DNA from: Lineus longissimus
Taxonomy: Eukaryota; Nemertea; Pilidiophora; Heteronemertea; Lineidae
Length of the DNA stretch: 64,000 bases
Direction of reading: 5' to 3'
Assembly (NCBI RefSeq): GCF_910592395.1
Contig: NC_088318.1
Span: 806,001-870,000 of the forward strand
Part shown: in pieces, positions 60,905-64,000 of the stretch
Numbering within the stretch: the first letter of the stretch is position 1
Layout: the number at the start of each line of letters is the position of its first letter
Notes under the pieces: generated by a model
Told to the model about the DNA's origin: nothing
Seen by the model: the letters and a program-made list of their open reading frames with translations, nothing else
Database searches by the model: none
Program-made: the position numbers and the translations under genes

Positions 60905-63745
60905 TTGGCAAACCGAAAAACAATTTGACCAAATACAAAATGTCGTTAACGGACAAGAAGGACTCTTCGGCCTTCTCTGGCATTATTCGGCGGCCGGGCT
61001 TTACAAAGCGGACTCTTAGTGATGAAGATTTGACGGATGTGGTCGTAAGACATAAGTCCATATCAGACGATGCAGCTGGAGGTAGCGTCAAGCGGACCAA
61101 GTCCAATGAAAAGGTAATGTCACCAACGATCTGCGCAGACACTGAGACAGACGGCCTTGAAACCAACATGGCCGCCAAAACATTGCGTTTCAAAACAACT
61201 GGATTTCAATCACTCTTAGTCACAAATACTATTAGTTTTAGGGCGTGCCTTGGTTATGTGTGCTGCGTATTGAAATATATCAAACCTATTGACAATATCG
61301 CGGAGAAAAAGTCTATAAATTTGTTGACAATAGTGCAGAATCCGATGGAAATTTTGTAGTTCATAATCCTTTCATCATTCACAATTTCTCCATAATTAAT
61401 GACAATATCAGTGGTATGGAACATCTGTGCATTATTCTGTCCTCATTTTTTTGTTAATTAGAAATGAATGTACATGTATTCTGTATAAATTGGCGAAGAG
61501 CAAAAGAAAATTCAGTAGTCATTCATCGGATTGTGATGCTACTGAGCAGAAAGTTCATATACAGCCCAGATATGCAGATATTATTTCGTTATGGATGAAA
61601 ACATCATCCATGTAATAAAATGGTTACTAAACTATAGTAAAGTGTAACATTGATTAAGTCTTTTACTAAAGACCAATAACTTACTGCTGCCTTGTTGGAA
61701 CGTTAATTTGTTATTATATACATGTCTATTACATTTTTGTGTGCGTTGTGTCCCTGTCTTTCTTTCTACCAGAATGCAGTTGGAGAGATGAAGTAAGAAA
61801 TCAACTTTGTAAACAATTTGAAGTTTCACAAATGACGCCAAAAACCGCTCATATTGTGACTCTAATTATACCAATGACATTACGTTCATGTTATTGGTGA
61901 TACCACCATACACATGTCAAGAACGTGTAAGATAATATATTTTTTATCGTATCTTATATTGATTCGCCATATTTCCGTTATCAAATGTTCAATATTTGTT
62001 TGATTTGCTCGCCTAGAACCTTCTGTACACAGCTGGCCATGGGAATCAGGCCATGATATTGTGTGCACCTCGGGCTGTACCCCGGTCAGTGGTTTACCTC
62101 AATAGGTAACATAATCAATACTTACAGGCCTATTCAAATTCATAAAATGAATAAATACCACGAGGGCCTACGCATGTAGGCATAAATAGTAGTGTGACGC
62201 ATTTTGCCAGGCATTTTGGTCAATTTAGCACACATTTTCCTTGTACTTGACATTGCTGTTCAATGTACCAATGACAAGGGGGTGGCATCACCTTAGTCAG
62301 GTTAATTGGTTAACTATGCCTTTTCGGTAGGAGCAATGGAGACCTTCAGGTGAACTCAGCTTTTTCACTATTTCCCACAAGGCCTATTGAAGGCCGATTC
62401 CGTGTTCTGTCGTCAAGTTGACGATGATATTTCTGGTGATAGGCTAACTGTCAAATGGCTGTCAAAACTTTCATTCTGGGATGATGGTACCAGTCACTGT
62501 GATAATCTTCTTGGCGGACTACCTTTGTCTATTGATGTATTTCATGTCAGATGTAAGAACTTCATCACTCTAAGTGTTTCAAATAAATGCTGTTTTGCAC
62601 ATACATTCGGGAATTCTGTCCTCATCATCTTTTCCATGGGCAACTTGAGAGTAACCAATAGATCAACTTGAACACTCATGTCTATAACCTAAAGTTCTTA
62701 ACCATCCAAAACCTGAATGCTCGGTCGATAGTGGCAATCAGGACATCATCACAGGCTCCTTCGAGTCTGTTCTGAGGACATTCACAGAGCCTGGTTTCAT
62801 TCACGTTCATCTGATTGTCTAATTAGTGGACGTGTTAATTGGGTAGTCTCCGATTATTGTATCGATCAATCTTAATGTATGTGTACAAGGGTGTGGTCAG
62901 TGATGTCATCGTCTCACTACGTTGGTCTCAGGCTCTAGACGTTCTCTCTTCTCTATCTAAGGCCATCTTTCTTCATATAAACCTGCTGATAGCTTTTTGT
63001 CCGTGTTAGGCTGATAACAGCCCGGCCTACAGATTACACTGAGTCTACCCCTTCTCCACGTATCTGGCGACAGTCAACCACCTTGTATCCGCCCTGTGAT
63101 CATTTTCTTACATTGACCCAGATTGGTGTATATCGTAGCGACGCTGGAAGAGTTCCTCACAGAGTAACCAGTCGCCTCCCACTCCTCAGCCTAACGCCAA
63201 CCAAATCTTGTCTTCTTCCTCACTTCAGGTCTGATACTCTTATAGTGACCCAGAACAGATGGTATGAACCAATCCAGAGACCCTTGTCAAGCGCTAGTCT
63301 GAGAGTACAGAAGAAGGCCTCCAGTTTCTTCAATAACGGGATACTCTTGTTGATGTCTTGACAATTTGAATGCAGCGACCGAAATATTATATCAAATAAC
63401 TCACCAGTATCCGTCTTTATCACTTCAGGTCCGATACTCTTACATCGACCAGGACTCGGACTACGACCCAGACACGCTAGACGAGCGCCTCTCAGACAGT
63501 AATGCCAGGGAGGTGGGTTTGAATGACATTGACGAGAGCAAGAGAAACTCGCTGGGAAGAAAGAGGAAGTCGTGGATGAACGAACACGAGGTGGGTACTT
63601 AGAGTTGGTGTCAGCTTATCCCGTATTTTAGGTGCTCACGGATTGGGATCGCAAGGAGCTTGACGTTTCCAGAGCTTCCGCATTGGAACAGAATGAGGTT
63701 CCAAAACCATCATATCAGATGTTTCACGTCTATTTGCTTTTGTAA
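60905..63745 (+). CDS. Three consecutive exons of a Ser/acid-rich protein, possibly the LIM gene's 3' part
   Basis: Exons: 60905 (or start codon 60940)-61113, 63429-63590, 63632-63745 (TAA if terminal). The last two junctions are phase 0 with proper AG/GT borders. Residues: SLTDKKDSSAFSGIIRRPGF with KRTLSDEDL, VVRHKSISDD and KRTKSNEK; then YIDQDSDYDPDTLDERLSDS and GRKRKSWMNEHE; then VLTDWDRKELDVSRASALEQ and PKPSY. Basic-x-x-Ser sites suggest phosphorylation. I recognise no domain. If spliced at 60903/60904 the first exon enters in phase 1, which does not match the phase 0 end of the LIM exon at 51855, so either an unseen exon lies between, the acceptor is at 60957, or ATG 60940 starts a separate transcript. 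A donor at CTTTT|GTAAAG (63741/63742) instead of the stop would extend it past the window. Confidence 0.5.
61114..63428. other. Intron between the last recognised exons
   Basis: About 2.3 kb. Near its end, 63220-63265 carries a partial look-alike of the next exon's acceptor and first codons (CACTTCAGGTCTGATACTCT against CACTTCAGGTCCGATACTCT), with a stop in the exon's frame. Confidence 0.5.
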
Positions 63746-64000
63746 AGAAATGCTTTGGTCAGGTTTACTCTAGATCAGCTACGCATTTATATTTACATTT
63801 TCATCATTATCTGGTCATGGTTTTTTCATATATTAGATGCGATGGAACGGGTCTATCGCTGCGTTACGGGAGTTGGGGTATTTTTACGTCATGATCCATT
63901 GATGTATGTGGAATGCATGATTTTTACAATTGAATTGTACATACTGTATGCAATCGCGTACTAAAACAACAGCCTCCTTGGTCAAAAACAAACTTGTCTC
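63746..64000. other. Window end, no feature supported
   Basis: A/T-rich; either 3' UTR or intron of the preceding gene. A 69-codon frame at 63755-63964 has no recognisable content. Confidence 0.5.

Overview
The window is nuclear DNA from an intron-rich invertebrate animal. GT-AG splicing is evident throughout, there is a complete complement C3-type gene and a twisted gastrulation gene, tRNA-derived SINEs are present, and short words such as TACATGTA and TAGGCCTA are very common. I read it as a marine invertebrate (lower deuterostome such as echinoderm, hemichordate or amphioxus, or a lophotrochozoan); the sequence alone does not let me decide. Every exon border below was placed by hand from splice sites, reading phase and family landmarks.

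Layout. (1) 266-2767, + strand: 3' two-thirds of a choline/ethanolamine-kinase-like gene whose start lies outside the window. (2) 3393-21694, +: a complete 35-exon complement C3-like gene (1,725 aa; every exon phase closes). Its introns hold a 3x46 bp repeat, a tRNA-type SINE and a non-LTR retrotransposon remnant. (3) 21698-23343: two degenerate 15-16 bp minisatellites in opposite orientation, flanking about 830 bp that holds spaced repeats; the first begins 4 bp after the C3 stop codon. (4) 27422-28784, +: TWSG1 (265 aa), with a probable upstream non-coding exon and a full-length SINE with target-site duplication in its first intron. (5) About 31080-32290: a 31-copy satellite with a 40 bp unit. 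(6) 38690-39106, +: an intronless FRAT/GBP-type GSK-3-binding protein. (7) 42789-43862, -: an intronless rhodopsin-class GPCR. (8) 44518-46947, -: a complete two-exon GT10 alpha-1,3-fucosyltransferase (497 aa). (9) 51388-63745, +: exons of a LIM-domain protein and, 9 kb on, exons of a serine/acid-rich protein that may be the same gene.

The genes do not form an operon or an obvious functional cluster. TWSG1 (BMP signalling) and FRAT (Wnt/GSK-3 signalling) are both developmental regulators lying 10 kb apart. C3 is innate immunity, the fucosyltransferase is Golgi glycosylation, and the GPCR is an orphan. The rest is intergenic or intronic DNA with satellites, homopolymer runs and small palindromes. 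I saw no rRNA, CRISPR, viral or prokaryotic features.
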